The translations under genes were made by a program, and so were the position numbers. Positions 62,624 through 64,000 of a stretch of DNA of 64,000 bases are shown here, piece after piece. The stretch covers positions 62,001 through 126,000 of the forward strand of contig NZ_BPFH01000002.1 of NCBI RefSeq assembly GCF_019655435.1, read 5' to 3'. The notes beneath the pieces were generated by a model. That model saw only the letters and a program-made list of their open reading frames with translations, was not told the DNA's origin and did not search any database. How positions within the stretch are numbered: the first letter of the stretch is position 1; the number at the start of each line of letters is the position of its first letter. The DNA is from Jannaschia pagri. Its GTDB lineage: Bacteria > Pseudomonadota > Alphaproteobacteria > Rhodobacterales > Rhodobacteraceae.

Positions 62624-63519
62624 CTGTGATCTCCGGTTGAAATTGATGGTGCCTTGGCAGCTAGCCGCCCGCCAGAGCAATCGCACATCACGAGCGTGTC
62701 ATCGGCAACCACTGGCCCATTGGGCCAGCGGGCGCGCGGCACGGCCCTTTCCGGAGGCGGCGGAGCCGGTCGCCCCAAGCCCATGCCAAAGCCACAGCTT
62801 AGTCCCTGGTTGGAGATGGCCCGCAGTCGCTTGGCCAAAGAGGTTCGCGTCGCGGCCCTATTCTCTGACGAAGGTTTCACCTCCTTTTCCGCGGCGCCCT
62901 GAAATCACCCTTTGATCTAGATACTCCACTGCCATTGCCGCGCCCTCCCCAGACAGACGTCTTTGCCATTGGAACCGCACAGCTAGTCCCCACCGCCCCC
63001 GTAGGAACGAGCTTAGGCTCCTTGCCGTCCAACAAATAATAGCCTCCGCACCGCAAGCGTTACGTCCTTGCCGCGTGTGGCGTTTGAGACCTCAGAAACG
63101 CGTGCGCACCCGCTCAGGCCAAGTCCGATCCCATTTTGTACCCTCCATCGGCGAAGCATTATCCGCACCACTGCCAATCAGAATGCGGTCCGGCGCATCA
63201 AGCCGCCGATCCGCGCCGAATGTGCACTGAACGAACGCAGCACCGCTTCCCGAGAGGAACGGCTCAGTCGTTACCGCGCGGCCAACTTGCCGACTGCTCA
63301 AATGACGATCAGTCGTATGGATCCCCTGGGATAGTCGCGCCGCCGCACAAGTGTCCCCCTCAAGGACGCCCCTTGGCGTCGGGGGGCCGAGCCTAAATGT
63401 AGCACACCGCCGCGCAAACCCACGCGCCCCATGGAGGCAGATAACTGGGCCGCGCCGGGCCGACTGCTTGCAGACACCTGCCCCTTGTCAGGCGGCGCGG
63501 AACCGGTCACACCGCGCCC
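62624..63519. other. 896-bp region without recognised genes, before hisF
   Basis: Short frames exist on both strands, but none has a credible start site or similarity that I can recognise. Composition remains GC-rich and coding-like in places (for example near 62650-62900), so degraded genes are possible. The hisF promoter or leader should be in the last 150 bases. Confidence 0.45.
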
Positions 63520-64000
63520 ATGTTGAAGACACGTATCATTCCCTGTCTGGACGTGGCCGATGGCCGCGTGGTGAAGGGCGTCAACTTCGTCGATCTGATC
63601 GACGCGGGCGACCCTGTGGAAAGTGCCCGCGCCTATGACGCGGCGGGCGCGGATGAGTTGTGTTTCCTGGACATCCACGCAACCCACGAAAATCGCGGCA
63701 CCATGTATGACTTGGCCACCCGGACCGCCGAGGCTTGCTTCATGCCGCTGACCATCGGTGGTGGCGTTCGGACGGTGGAGGACGTGCGCAACCTGCTGCT
63801 CGCCGGAGCGGACAAGGTCAGCTTCAACTCCGCAGCCGTGGCCGACCCAGACGTGCTGGCCCGAGCGGCAGACAAATTCGGAAGCCAATGCATCGTCTGC
63901 GCCATTGATGCCAAGACCGTCGCCCCCGGCAAGTGGGAGATCTTTACCCACGGCGGGCGCAAACCCACTGGGATCGACGCCGTCGAATTTGCGCGGAGGG
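63520..64000 (+). CDS. hisF: Imidazole glycerol phosphate synthase, cyclase subunit (3' end outside window)
   Basis: The first 160 residues are visible and the frame runs off the window. [23 protein letters not shown] includes the catalytic Asp11, [46 protein letters not shown] (phosphate loops) and [10 protein letters not shown] (second catalytic Asp near residue 130) are HisF hallmarks. With HisH it forms the IGP synthase that makes imidazole glycerol phosphate and AICAR. Confidence 0.97.
   Translation, partial: MLKTRIIPCLDVADGRVVKGVNFVDLIDAGDPVESARAYDAAGADELCFLDIHATHENRGTMYDLATRTAEACFMPLTIGGGVRTVEDVRNLLLAGADKVSFNSAAVADPDVLARAADKFGSQCIVCAIDAKTVAPGKWEIFTHGGRKPTGIDAVEFARR

Noticed and set aside
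1-64000. CRISPR arrays, prophage or insertion sequences
   Set aside because: No spaced direct repeats, transposase, integrase or phage genes were seen; the repeats found are hairpin-type or 23-bp intergenic elements.

Overview
The window is about 64 kb of GC-rich chromosome from an alphaproteobacterium, most likely a marine Rhodobacteraceae (Roseobacter-group) member. The call rests on gene content: a sulfopropanediol dehydrogenase/sulfopyruvate decarboxylase cluster, an frcBCAK sugar operon, a cysteine-poor DksA, a DUF1127 gene followed by anti-Shine-Dalgarno hairpin RNAs, and several intergenic repeats. I see no insertion sequence, prophage or CRISPR array; it looks like core and near-core chromosome.

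Left part (1-13.4 kb): the 3' end of an aminopeptidase P gene, a DUF427 gene, an FAD-linked D-lactate dehydrogenase-type oxidase, a ClC chloride channel, a divergent aldolase/amidohydrolase pair, then a ROK repressor divergent from frcB-frcC-frcA-frcK (sugar binding protein, permease, ATPase, kinase) with a perfect 14-bp inverted repeat between them. The next gene encodes an amine oxidase whose C-terminal FAD-binding segment sits at the N-terminus.

13.5-22.6 kb: a minus-strand operon hpsN - alcohol dehydrogenase - comD - comE, predicted to oxidise dihydroxypropanesulfonate and decarboxylate sulfopyruvate. It is divergent from a LacI regulator across a double operator. A second HisD-family dehydrogenase with a bicupin protein, a flavin monooxygenase and dksA follow.

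22.8-34.2 kb: mixed genes: a MoxR ATPase and its probable VWA partner separated by FkbM, panB, GNAT and DUF2927 genes; a TetR/membrane-protein operon with a palindromic operator; an M48 protease; a PsuK-type kinase; DUF502; and a small secreted protein.

34.3-48 kb: the division/cell-wall cluster, minus strand, mraZ-rsmH-ftsL-ftsI-murE-murF-mraY, then five or six unrelated small genes, then murD. Upstream of mraZ is an 835-bp gene-free, AT-richer stretch with two perfect inverted DnaA boxes, followed by mrp/apbC.

48-64 kb: a DUF1127 gene followed by nine consecutive hairpins, each with a CCUCCC-containing loop, matching the architecture of Rhodobacter CcsR/cuckoo sRNAs and ending in a terminator; an Hsp70-like protein; uvrD; a small lipoprotein; pyruvate carboxylase; a pilin-like secreted protein; tRNA-Gly(GCC); and hisB, hisH, hisA and the start of hisF, interrupted by DUF2147 and DUF302 genes and about 0.9 kb without genes.

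Main points for follow-up: the nine-unit anti-SD RNA array, the circularly permuted amine oxidase, the DnaA-box pair, the second HisD-like/cupin pair, and three families of intergenic repeats.
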